NCBI GenBank assembly: GCA_943324415.2
Contig: CALPLN020000098.1
Coordinates: 1-6,927 of the forward strand
Length of the DNA stretch: 6,927 bases
Direction of reading: 5' to 3'
Source: Sediminibacterium ginsengisoli
Lineage (GTDB): Bacteria > Bacteroidota > Bacteroidia > Chitinophagales > Chitinophagaceae
The notes beneath the pieces are model-generated. The model was not told the origin of the DNA, searched no databases, and saw only the letters and a list, made by a program, of their open reading frames with translations. A program made the translations under genes and the position numbers. This document shows, piece after piece, positions 1 to 5,743 of this stretch (position 1 is its first letter; every line of letters begins with the position of its first letter).

Positions 1-1561
1 AAATATTATTGAACTGTTTATTAGATTCTTTTGGATCGTATAAAGCAATACATGCCAGACCTGGAGGACATACAAATTGTGCAGGATTAATATAGTTCAT
101 ATACTTTTGGTCATAGCGCAAACCTCCACTCCAACTTGTTTTATCTGTTCGTTTTTGTGTGTAGTAAAATGCACCAATATCAAAGCTGGTATAGTCTGGT
201 ACTAAGGCTTCCTCACCTCTATTGGTATTGGTTTGACGCATCCCATTCACGCCAAAAGTATTTTTCCAATTATTTTTTTCTGCTTGCAAATATTGTACAG
301 AATAGTTGAGTGTTTTTAAATCAAAAAACAATTCTTTTTCATTTAAGTCTAATACATTACCAAATTCCATCCTTTGGTTTCTTTGTAATCCAACGGTGGC
401 TTTCAATCGGTCATTACCAATTTTAATATTATTATCCAATGTGTATTTTGTATGTTCAATTTTTTGCATCGGTGCGCGGTGTGTAAAACATTTTTCCTCG
501 GCAGCGTCCACAACTACTTCCTCTGCAATACCACCTACATCTTTCAACATAATAAATTTACCCTCTGCATCACGATCCCCTTCTACCACACCTAAATTTT
601 GTGAAAAATTACTAAAAGACAATTGCGAATAGCCCCAATTTTTTTCAATACCAATATAGCCACCCCCATTGCGCTCTAAAAATCTAGAGTTAAAAACATT
701 GCCATCATATTTGTTTTTATAATCGCCAGCATTTTTTGCACTATAGTTAACACCCCAGATAAATCCTTTTTTGTTTCCAGATAAATCAAAGTGATTTCCC
801 ATCAAGCGATTATTGCTTTGATAGTTGGAGAAAATATTTCCTTTAATCACGCCTTCACTCACTGGTACGTTAGAGATGATATTGATTACACCCGCTAAGG
901 CATCCGATCCATAGATCAATGACGCAGGCACTTTCAAAACTTCGGTTCTGCTAACATTGTATTCATCAATTTCAATACCATGTTCGTCGCCCCATTGTTG
1001 TCCTTCTTGTCTGATACCGTCGTTCATCACCACTACACGATTGTAACCTAATCCGCGAATGATTGGTTTGGAGATGGCTGGACCTGTTGAAATCTGCGAC
1101 ACGCCCGGCACTTTAGATAAGGCGTCGATTAAATTACTAGATACCCCTCTGAATAGTTCATCTTTCTTAATAATCGTCACAGGTGTGGGAGTGCGTCTGG
1201 TAGAGGTAGCTCTTAAAAAACTAGTTACAATCACATTGCCGCCTTCTAAAACCGAACTATTTAAATAAAAATCTTGCACGGTATTTTTTTGCAGCTTGAT
1301 GTTTTCTACATCAGTCGCATATCCAACATAACTGATTTCTAATACATGCGATCCTGCTTCTATATTGATAGTGAAGACGCCCTCTTTATTAGCGATGGTT
1401 CCTTTTTTGATTTCAGGAAGATACACACTCGCTCCTGCTAAGGTTTTACCTGTCGCTCTATCAAATACTTTTCCTGTCAATGTAAATTGTTGCGCGAATG
1501 CCGCTGTCGTGCATCCAATGCTTGCACTCAATAAGAGTACTATGTAGATATATTTTTTCAT
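1..1561 (-). CDS. TonB-dependent outer-membrane receptor (C-terminal part outside window)
   Basis: This is an outer-membrane active transporter, energised by TonB/ExbBD, of which the first 520 residues are visible. The ATG at 1561 gives a signal peptide (MKKYIYIVLLL...) with a likely cut after AFA at residue 23. A carboxypeptidase-regulatory-like beta domain follows at about 26-105 (TGKVFDRATGKTLAGASVYL, then ISYVGY). The plug domain covers about 110-235 and has the usual landmarks DALSKVPGV, IIRGLGYNRVVVMNDG (167-182) and YGSDALAGVINI (217-228). The rest is beta-barrel, rich in aromatic and Asn residues. The plug carries GQQWGDEHG (187-195), an Asp/Glu/His cluster, and the barrel carries EEKCFTHRAP and CPPGLAC; these could touch a metal or metal complex, but the substrate is not proven. 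The gene lies 30 bp after the small RGPP protein and is probably co-transcribed with it. Family certain; substrate unknown. Confidence 0.95.
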   Translation of the reverse strand, partial: MKKYIYIVLLLSASIGCTTAAFAQQFTLTGKVFDRATGKTLAGASVYLPEIKKGTIANKEGVFTINIEAGSHVLEISYVGYATDVENIKLQKNTVQDFYLNSSVLEGGNVIVTSFLRATSTRRTPTPVTIIKKDELFRGVSSNLIDALSKVPGVSQISTGPAISKPIIRGLGYNRVVVMNDGIRQEGQQWGDEHGIEIDEYNVSRTEVLKVPASLIYGSDALAGVINIISNVPVSEGVIKGNIFSNYQSNNRLMGNHFDLSGNKKGFIWGVNYSAKNAGDYKNKYDGNVFNSRFLERNGGGYIGIEKNWGYSQLSFSNFSQNLGVVEGDRDAEGKFIMLKDVGGIAEEVVVDAAEEKCFTHRAPMQKIEHTKYTLDNNIKIGNDRLKATVGLQRNQRMEFGNVLDLNEKELFFDLKTLNYSVQYLQAEKNNWKNTFGVNGMRQTNTNRGEEALVPDYTSFDIGAFYYTQKRTDKTSWSGGLRYDQKYMNYINPAQFVCPPGLACIALYDPKESNKQFNNI

Positions 1562-1591
1562 GAAAATGCTTTATTTGTTAAAAATAGAAAC

Positions 1592-1939
1592 CTAACAAAT
1601 AACAGCAGGGGGACCGCGAGAATCAGAAACAATAGCTAATTGCTTAATCGATTTTGCTACAAAATGTGCATTGCGCGCTTTTGCAACAGCAGGTGCTGGA
1701 ACGACGATACTAAAATCATAATCCACAAATGGGGTGGTCGCAACTTGGAAGTCAAAAGTACAGTGTAGTTCTGCTTTTTCAATTTGCTCTATTGGCAAAT
1801 CCTTATGCACCGAACAGCTTGTTGGATCGATATGTTTCGCAACTACATCGTGGATCGACTTTTGTGGCGTAATGCTAAATGCAAAAACCACTAGCATCGC
1901 TAGCGCAAGAAACTGCTTAAAGATTTTATTAAATAGCAT
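1592..1939 (-). CDS. Small exported Cys/His protein with C-terminal RGPP motif
   Basis: A 115-residue protein starting at the ATG at 1939. It begins with a short basic stretch and one hydrophobic segment (about residues 9-24, FLALAMLVVFAFSI), which fits a signal peptide or membrane anchor, so the product is probably periplasmic or envelope-bound. The middle has scattered possible metal ligands (H30, H36, C42, H45, H59, C60), and the chain ends SRGPPAVIC. Bacteroidota genomes often carry small exported proteins with an (L/F/S)RGPP tail directly before a TonB-dependent receptor, including those named HYC_CC_PP; this one has the PP end but neither the HYC nor the CC motif, so it is at most a divergent relative. 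It is the first gene of the minus-strand unit. A role in metal handling with the receptor is inference; the biochemical function is unknown. Confidence 0.8.
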   Translation of the reverse strand: MLFNKIFKQFLALAMLVVFAFSITPQKSIHDVVAKHIDPTSCSVHKDLPIEQIEKAELHCTFDFQVATTPFVDYDFSIVVPAPAVAKARNAHFVAKSIKQLAIVSDSRGPPAVIC

Positions 1940-2045
1940 AAAATAAAGTTATATAAAATTACTGCTAATCACCTATATATTACAAGGTATTTGCCGAAGA
2001 TTTTCATAGGATATAAAAATATAGGTTGTGTATGAAACTATAAAA

Positions 2046-2747
2046 ATGCAAAAGTCAATTAACCCCATCACGACCACCCTATTCTTATTTATTTTATTGA
2101 TTTTCAATAGCTGTTCGAAATCTATAGAAGTCAATCAAATTACCAAAAATATAGCACGAACTAAAATCGTTGATAAAATCGTTGCAGACTCTAACTTTTA
2201 CGAGCTTCTATATGTTTATATAACAGAATCGCAGATGATATTGAAGGATACAAATAATACAATTGTTATTCAAAATGGAAATGCCGCTATGAATGTGGCA
2301 TTAACTAATTTTATTGTTAATAATCCAGACTTTGTGTTTACTAGTCAAAATGAACGATTGATAATTTTGAAATCCGTATGTGACTCTTTTAAATCAAACG
2401 CGCTCTTCTTACAAAAACCAAATAATCAATTTAAAGTACTGATTGAAAAATTAAATACTATAAATAATAATAATAAAATACTTAGAACATATTCTAATGC
2501 ATCAAATAAGAAGGTGGTTCAAAAAATAAACGCAGAAGACATAATTGAATGCGCCGCTGGTGCTCTAATTGGAGGTATAGGCAACTATGGAGAAATATAT
2601 AATGATGTAAGAAGCATATTTAGATCTGGTGTGAGTATGGGACTAGCCATAGACTTGACTCTAGACTTAATTAAAAATGCTTCTCCTTGGTGGAAGGTTG
2701 CTTCAATTGTGCTCACTTTTGGTTCTTGTTTATATTTTAATTCATAA
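2046..2747 (+). CDS. Predicted lipoprotein of unknown function with hydrophobic C-terminal domain
   Basis: I choose the ATG at 2046 (233 residues) rather than the in-frame GTG at 2028, because it puts a normal lipoprotein signal at the N-terminus: MQKS..., a hydrophobic core TLFLFILLIF, then NSC with the lipidated Cys at residue 23. Residues 25-160 look like a polar helical region (Asn-rich, with a TINNNNK run coded by AAT repeats). Residues 165-233 form a distinct hydrophobic, Gly-rich domain: ECAAGALIGGIGNYGEIY, then GVSMGLAIDLTLDLI, NASPWWKVASIVLTFGSC. It has one Cys at each end (C169 and C228), which could form a disulfide. I do not recognise a named family. The gene is much richer in A+T than its neighbours and is followed 20 bp later by a small membrane protein, probably in one operon. 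A toxin-like or surface role is only a hypothesis. Confidence 0.8.
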   Translation: MQKSINPITTTLFLFILLIFNSCSKSIEVNQITKNIARTKIVDKIVADSNFYELLYVYITESQMILKDTNNTIVIQNGNAAMNVALTNFIVNNPDFVFTSQNERLIILKSVCDSFKSNALFLQKPNNQFKVLIEKLNTINNNNKILRTYSNASNKKVVQKINAEDIIECAAGALIGGIGNYGEIYNDVRSIFRSGVSMGLAIDLTLDLIKNASPWWKVASIVLTFGSCLYFNS

Positions 2748-2767
2748 TTTATAAACTATATTTAAGT

Positions 2768-3082
2768 ATGAAAACTTCTACTATATATCAAAATTTAAAA
2801 ATTCAGTTCTTGTATTTTTTTGTTGCCTATGAATTATTTAATACAAATAATTTAAAACTCTTTGTGATTTTATTTTTAATTGTTCTAGTAGACGCCTTAT
2901 ATAATACAAATAATATTATCCGAATTTTATCTCCTTTAAATACTTCAGAAACTTTGGAACCTGACACTCATTTGAAGAAATTGAAAATTAATAGATCCCT
3001 AATTGCTATTTTGTTTTTATGGTCAATCTTTATAGCATATGTGTTATTTATTCGCAAAGATTTTTGGATGATGTTATTTTAA
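2768..3082 (+). CDS. Small integral membrane protein of unknown function
   Basis: A 104-residue protein with two clear membrane segments (about 29-45, LKLFVILFLIVLVDALY, and 77-95, SLIAILFLWSIFIAYVLFI) and a weaker hydrophobic stretch at 12-24. The loop at 46-76 is polar and charged. The motif NTNN occurs twice (25-28 and 46-49), each after a hydrophobic stretch. No family is recognised. It starts 20 bp after the lipoprotein stop, on the same strand and with the same AT-rich composition, so the two are probably co-transcribed and may work together. Its TAA (3080-3082) overlaps the stop codon of the convergent phosphohydrolase gene. If the lipoprotein is toxic, this could be its immunity partner, but nothing in the sequence proves that. 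Confidence 0.7.
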   Translation: MKTSTIYQNLKIQFLYFFVAYELFNTNNLKLFVILFLIVLVDALYNTNNIIRILSPLNTSETLEPDTHLKKLKINRSLIAILFLWSIFIAYVLFIRKDFWMMLF

Positions 3083-4245
3083 TAAATCGCTTCGCCTACA
3101 GGATGTGCTGGTGCAAATTCTAGGCCTAATAACTTTGCCATCGTTGCAGCTAATTGTTTTTGATACAATTGTTGATTATTCGATTGTTCACCCATATTTA
3201 TCTTTACACCTAAATTTTTCTGCATCGAATCTGTAATGCTTGTCAAATTAGAATTTTTATCAGGACCCATTAAGCCAAACCAGATACTAGAAGCGCCTTT
3301 TACGTCTGCTCCATGGTCTGTCCAGCCTTCTCCAAAGCCCCTTCCATGATCGGTGGTGATTAATAAATAGGTATTGTCCTTATAACCAGGGGTGCTTTGT
3401 ACCCATTGCCAAAGTTCCGCCACCCATGCATCCACCTGATGTGCCGCATCTAAATAGGCCGAGTAATTTCCTTCGTGCGCCCACTCGTCTGTTTCACCGT
3501 AGCTGATATACATCGCCTTTGGACGTTTAGTTTCTAAATAATATTTGGCTTGTTGATGTGTAAATATATCCAGACATTCAGCTTCCTTAAAGGGTTTGTA
3601 ACTATCCTTAAGCATCTGCGCCAACATTTTTGTTTGTGAATCAGGCAGGATGCTTGATAAAGATTCAAAACCATTGATCACCGGAAAGCCTGATGCAGCT
3701 TCATTTAAGATACGATTGTATGCATCCCATGCCCCAAATGCTATGACTTTATTTTGATACGCTTTTTGTTTTTGCAAAAATGCTAAAATGTTTTCGTGTG
3801 GATTAGGCGGATAATTATTAGAGTTAATCGCGGAGTCAGGATAGCCCGTAAAGATTTCATTGTATCCAGGATAAGAGAACCAATGCGGATTGGCCACATC
3901 GACTTTATTTTCTTTAAAACGATTGCCAAACAATAGCCCTTTTGTACCCATCGTTTGGGTGATGAAGGGGAGGAGTTTTGTTTGACGCTCTGTCACGGAG
4001 ATAGACCCATATTTATTGAATAAGTAGGCGCTATCTCCGTGATTGAACTTTCGATTATTGGCTAAAGCAAAATCCATCCCGTTGAATACCTCTTGCCATC
4101 TTAATCCGTCCGTAGTAATGACGATTAAGTTAGGAGAAGACTTGCCTAGTCCAAGCTCTTCAATTTGCTTTTGGGCGTTTAAACCATTATTTTGGAAGAT
4201 TAAAATCGCTAGAAAAAGGGCGAAAATGGATGATTTTTGACTCAT
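3079..4245 (-). CDS. Secreted alkaline-phosphatase-superfamily hydrolase
   Basis: The ATG at 4245 gives 388 residues; a TTG three codons upstream (4254) is also in frame but less likely. A signal peptide is evident (MSQKSSIFALFLAILIF..., cut near LNA-Q at 24). The core has the metal-site signature of the alkaline phosphatase / type I phosphodiesterase fold: ITTDGLRWQEVF (Asp 46), the probable nucleophile Ser 124 in FSYPGYNE, GETDEWAHEG (Asp 253, His 257), TTDHGRG (Asp 299, His 300) and WTDHGAD (His 311). All six expected metal ligands plus the nucleophile are therefore present, and the enzyme should be active with two metal ions, probably zinc, in the periplasm or outside the cell. Whether it is a phosphomonoesterase, phosphodiesterase or other ester hydrolase cannot be told. 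It is probably transcribed alone, with its promoter in the long intergenic region upstream. Confidence 0.92.
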   Translation of the reverse strand: MSQKSSIFALFLAILIFQNNGLNAQKQIEELGLGKSSPNLIVITTDGLRWQEVFNGMDFALANNRKFNHGDSAYLFNKYGSISVTERQTKLLPFITQTMGTKGLLFGNRFKENKVDVANPHWFSYPGYNEIFTGYPDSAINSNNYPPNPHENILAFLQKQKAYQNKVIAFGAWDAYNRILNEAASGFPVINGFESLSSILPDSQTKMLAQMLKDSYKPFKEAECLDIFTHQQAKYYLETKRPKAMYISYGETDEWAHEGNYSAYLDAAHQVDAWVAELWQWVQSTPGYKDNTYLLITTDHGRGFGEGWTDHGADVKGASSIWFGLMGPDKNSNLTSITDSMQKNLGVKINMGEQSNNQQLYQKQLAATMAKLLGLEFAPAHPVGEAIY

Positions 4246-4370
4246 TTTGTTCAATTATCTTGTTAAAATAGACAATTTTGCGCATTTTTCAGAATTTTCA
4301 TGATTTAAAGAAATTTTAGGATTTTCAACTAAAAACATGGCCATTGAGACATTTGTTACAAAATTCATGC

Positions 4371-4502
4371 TTTTAAAAAGTGTGGAACAGAACACACACA
4401 ACCGCCTTTGTTTGTGTCATATAATCCACAGTTTAAAATTGTGTGGTTCATAACACACAGATCCGCCTTGGTTTGTATCATATAATCCGCAGTTTTAAAA
4501 AG
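4371..4502. repeat. Two tandem 61-bp repeats with internal dyad symmetry
   Basis: Units 4381-4441 and 4442-4502 match along their whole length, with best conservation in CCGCCTT(T/G)GTTTGT(G/A)TC followed by ATATAATCC(A/G)CAG. Both units end in a TTTAAAA junction, and the same TTTTAAAAAG also precedes the first unit (4371-4380), keeping the 61-bp spacing. Each unit begins TGTGG and ends CCACA or CCGCA, which can pair (in unit 2 with one G-U pair); unit 1 also has an inner stem ACACAA (4396-4401) with TTGTGT (4412-4417). Flanking sequence on both sides shows weak traces of decayed copies. The 61-bp period is not a multiple of three, which argues against coding. Function is unknown: a small structured RNA, protein-binding sites or a remnant of a repeat family are all possible. 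Confidence 0.75.
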
Positions 4503-4556
4503 CATCAATAATACACACTTAAAACAAACGGATAAGTTTTATCCCATTCTAAATCA

Positions 4557-4696
4557 TTTTTAACGATTTTAGTCTCTTTTGGCCATTTTTGGCTATTTTA
4601 GGTCATTTTTGGCCATTTTGGAGTTATTTTAAGCCTTTTTGGGGTTATTTTCAGCCATTTTGAATCATTTTTGATTTTTTGATTTTTTGATTTTTG
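4557..4696. repeat. Helically phased T-tract array (probable bent DNA)
   Basis: Runs of three to five T begin at 4557, 4567, 4577, 4586, 4596, 4606, 4616, 4627, 4636, 4648, 4658 and 4668, an average spacing near 10 bp, followed by longer T6 runs around 4675-4696. A/T tracts in phase with the helical repeat are known to curve DNA. The spacer words vary (GGCCA, GGCTA, GGTCA, AAGCC, CAGCCA), and TTTTGGCCATTTT recurs 30 bp apart (4577 and 4607), which suggests growth from a short tandem repeat. It ends about 40 bp before the -33 element of the nitroreductase promoter, so it may act as an upstream activating bend; this role is inference. Confidence 0.7.
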
Positions 4697-4737
4697 AACT
4701 ATTTCTCTATCCTATTGTTATAAATTTTGAAAACATT

Positions 4738-4769
4738 TTTGGCAATTGAACTGAAACAATGTACCTTTA
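4738..4769 (+). promoter_or_regulatory. Bacteroidota-type promoter for the nitroreductase gene
   Basis: TTTG at 4738-4741 is followed after exactly 20 bp by TACCTTTA (4762-4769). This matches the Bacteroidota sigma consensus TTTG-N19-21-TAnnTTTG except for the last base. Transcription would start near 4776, leaving a leader of about 75 nt. Confidence 0.6.
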
Positions 4770-4780
4770 ATGTTCAAACA

Positions 4781-4812
4781 TTGATTCAAGACAACAACAA
4801 GCTTGATTCAAG
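4781..4812 (+). promoter_or_regulatory. Paired TTGATTCAAG dyads, candidate operator in nitroreductase leader
   Basis: The 10-mer TTGATTCAAG occurs at 4781-4790 and again at 4803-4812, 22 bp apart, or about two helical turns. Each copy is itself a small dyad (TTGA-T-TCAA, extended to CTTGA-T-TCAAG in the second). Two symmetric sites on the same helix face just after the predicted transcription start would suit a dimeric repressor, but no regulator gene is visible in the window. Confidence 0.4.
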
Positions 4813-4851
4813 GCAATAATATTTATTAAAAACAATTAAAATACTACAATT

Positions 4852-5481
4852 ATGAGTTTATTAGATGCCCTTAAATGGCGCTACGCAGTAAAGAGAATGA
4901 ACGGGAACAAAATCCCTGAAGCTACTTTGAACACAATTTTGGAAGCAACTAAATTAGCACCTAGCTCTTTTGGCTTAACTCCTTACAATATCATTGTAAT
5001 TGAAGACGAAGAGACTAGAAAGAAATTACAACCTCATTTCTACAATCAACCTCAGGTTGGTGAATCTTCTGCCCTTGTGATTTTTGCTACTTGGAATAGC
5101 ATCACAGAAAAAGAAGTGGCTGAGTACATGCAAGAAATTGCTGAAGAAAGAGGTGTTCCAGTAGAGTCATTAAAAGACTTTGCAGGTTATATCAATGGTT
5201 CTATCAAGAACTTAAGTCCAGAGCAATTACAGATCTGGGCAGCTAAACAAACTTACATCGCATTAGGTTTTACTTTAGTAGCTGCTGCTTCTGAAGAAAT
5301 TGATGCAACTCCAATGGAAGGATTTATTCCTGACGCGGTAGATGAGGCATTAGGCTTGAAAGAATTAGGCTTACATAGCGCAGTTGCTGTGACTTTAGGT
5401 TACAGAGATGCCGCTAATGACTATTTATCTGGCGCTAAGAAAGTAAGAAGAGCAACTGAGAAGTTGATCATCAAAAAATAA
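4852..5481 (+). CDS. NfsB-type FMN-dependent NAD(P)H nitroreductase
   Basis: A 209-residue cytoplasmic flavoenzyme, the usual length for oxygen-insensitive nitroreductases, which act as dimers with one FMN per active site and reduce nitroaromatics, quinones or related electrophiles using NAD(P)H. The ATG at 4852 is a natural start. Landmarks that line up with E. coli NfsB are R10 and K14 in WRYAVKRMN (FMN phosphate and isoalloxazine contacts), APSSFGLTPY (36-45, NfsB PSSTNSQPW), AAKQTYIALGFTLVAAA, the PMEGF loop at 154-158 (NfsB PIEGF), and KVRRA at 197-201, where K197 and R199 match the KSR pair that binds the FMN phosphate. It is a single-gene unit with its own promoter and a strong terminator. 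The natural substrate is unknown. Unlike most other products in this window, it has no export signal. Confidence 0.93.
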   Translation: MSLLDALKWRYAVKRMNGNKIPEATLNTILEATKLAPSSFGLTPYNIIVIEDEETRKKLQPHFYNQPQVGESSALVIFATWNSITEKEVAEYMQEIAEERGVPVESLKDFAGYINGSIKNLSPEQLQIWAAKQTYIALGFTLVAAASEEIDATPMEGFIPDAVDEALGLKELGLHSAVAVTLGYRDAANDYLSGAKKVRRATEKLIIKK

Positions 5482-5483
5482 TG

Positions 5484-5502
5484 GATCTAGTTAGAACTAG
5501 TC
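5484..5502 (+). repeat. Short inverted repeat after the nitroreductase stop
   Basis: CTAGTT (5487-5492) and AACTAG (5495-5500) form a perfect 6-bp inverted repeat around AG, starting 5 bp after the stop codon. It can be lengthened by GA/TC with one bulged T. It has no strong T-run after it, so it is not a good terminator by itself; it could protect the mRNA 3' end. Confidence 0.4.
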
Positions 5503-5551
5503 AAAAATATTAAACTACGTTTTTGAATTGAGTTTTAAGCAAGCAATCGGT

Positions 5552-5573
5552 ATTCAGCCTTCATAAGCTGAAT
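5552..5573 (+). repeat. ATTCAGC/GCTGAAT hairpin just before the terminator
   Basis: ATTCAGC (5552-5558) pairs with GCTGAAT (5567-5573), and after one bulged C the inner TT/AA pairs extend the stem around a three-base loop. It lies 2 bp before the terminator stem, so the transcript would carry two adjacent hairpins. The same word recurs as an inverted pair further downstream. Confidence 0.5.
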
Positions 5574-5575
5574 CC

Positions 5576-5604
5576 AAACGGCTCCTAACACAGGGGCCGT
5601 TTTT
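5576..5604 (+). terminator. Intrinsic terminator of the nitroreductase gene
   Basis: AAACGGCTCCT (5576-5586) pairs with AGGGGCCGTTT (5592-5602) through 11 bp with one G-U pair, around the loop AACAC, and runs into five T (5600-5604). It lies 95 bp after the nitroreductase stop and insulates the peptidase promoter downstream. Confidence 0.85.
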
Positions 5605-5685
5605 GTTGAAATAGATTTAAAGACGCATTTGTGATTCAGCTCTATGACTTTAGCAATTTAATTTAAAAATAGAAAATTATCGTTT

Positions 5686-5717
5686 TTTGATAGATGGTGT
5701 AGCTGAATGTAGATTTT
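5686..5717 (+). promoter_or_regulatory. Bacteroidota-type promoter for the S9 peptidase gene
   Basis: TTTG (5686-5689) is followed after 20 bp by TAGATTTT (5710-5717), matching TTTG-N19-21-TAnnTTTG except for the last base. Transcription would begin near 5724, only about 20 nt before the ATG. The AGCTGAAT half-site (5701-5708) sits in the spacer. An alternative -7 box (TTAATTTG, 5721-5728) lacks a correctly spaced -33 box. Confidence 0.5.
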
Positions 5718-5743
5718 ATCTTAATTTGGGTAAAATCAATTGT

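Larger units (their letters stand above)
4246..4851. other. Long structured intergenic region between divergent genes
   Basis: These 606 bp separate the divergent phosphohydrolase and nitroreductase genes and hold no credible coding sequence. From left to right there is a plain AT-rich stretch next to the phosphohydrolase start, two tandem 61-bp repeats (4381-4502), about 140 bp of regularly spaced T-tracts (4557-4696), a Bacteroidota-type promoter (4738-4769) and a leader with two small dyads (4781-4812). I found no convincing promoter facing left for the phosphohydrolase gene. Confidence 0.8.

Noticed and set aside
306..632. Open plus-strand frame of 108 codons
   Set aside because: It lies antisense inside the TonB-dependent receptor, and its Ser/Phe-rich composition is typical of a shadow frame.
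1059..1547. Two open plus-strand frames (69 and 60 codons)
   Set aside because: Both are antisense to the plug and N-terminal domains of the receptor, whose family motifs are clear.
1734..1946. Open plus-strand frame of 70 codons
   Set aside because: It is antisense to the RGPP protein, whose signal segment and C-terminal motif identify the real strand.
1990..2029. Promoter for the lipoprotein gene (TTTG at 1990-1993, TAGGTTGT at 2022-2029)
   Set aside because: The 28-bp spacing is too long and the -7 box is a poor match. A promoter must exist nearby but I cannot place it.
4043..4240. Open plus-strand frame of 65 codons
   Set aside because: It is antisense to the signal peptide and first metal-site motif of the phosphohydrolase.
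4367..4453. Possible 28-codon peptide across the first 61-bp repeat
   Set aside because: The repeat period is not a multiple of three, the second copy does not preserve the frame, and the peptide has no recognisable feature.
4371..4502. CRISPR array
   Set aside because: There are only two adjacent full-length copies with no unique spacers between conserved repeats, and no cas gene is present.
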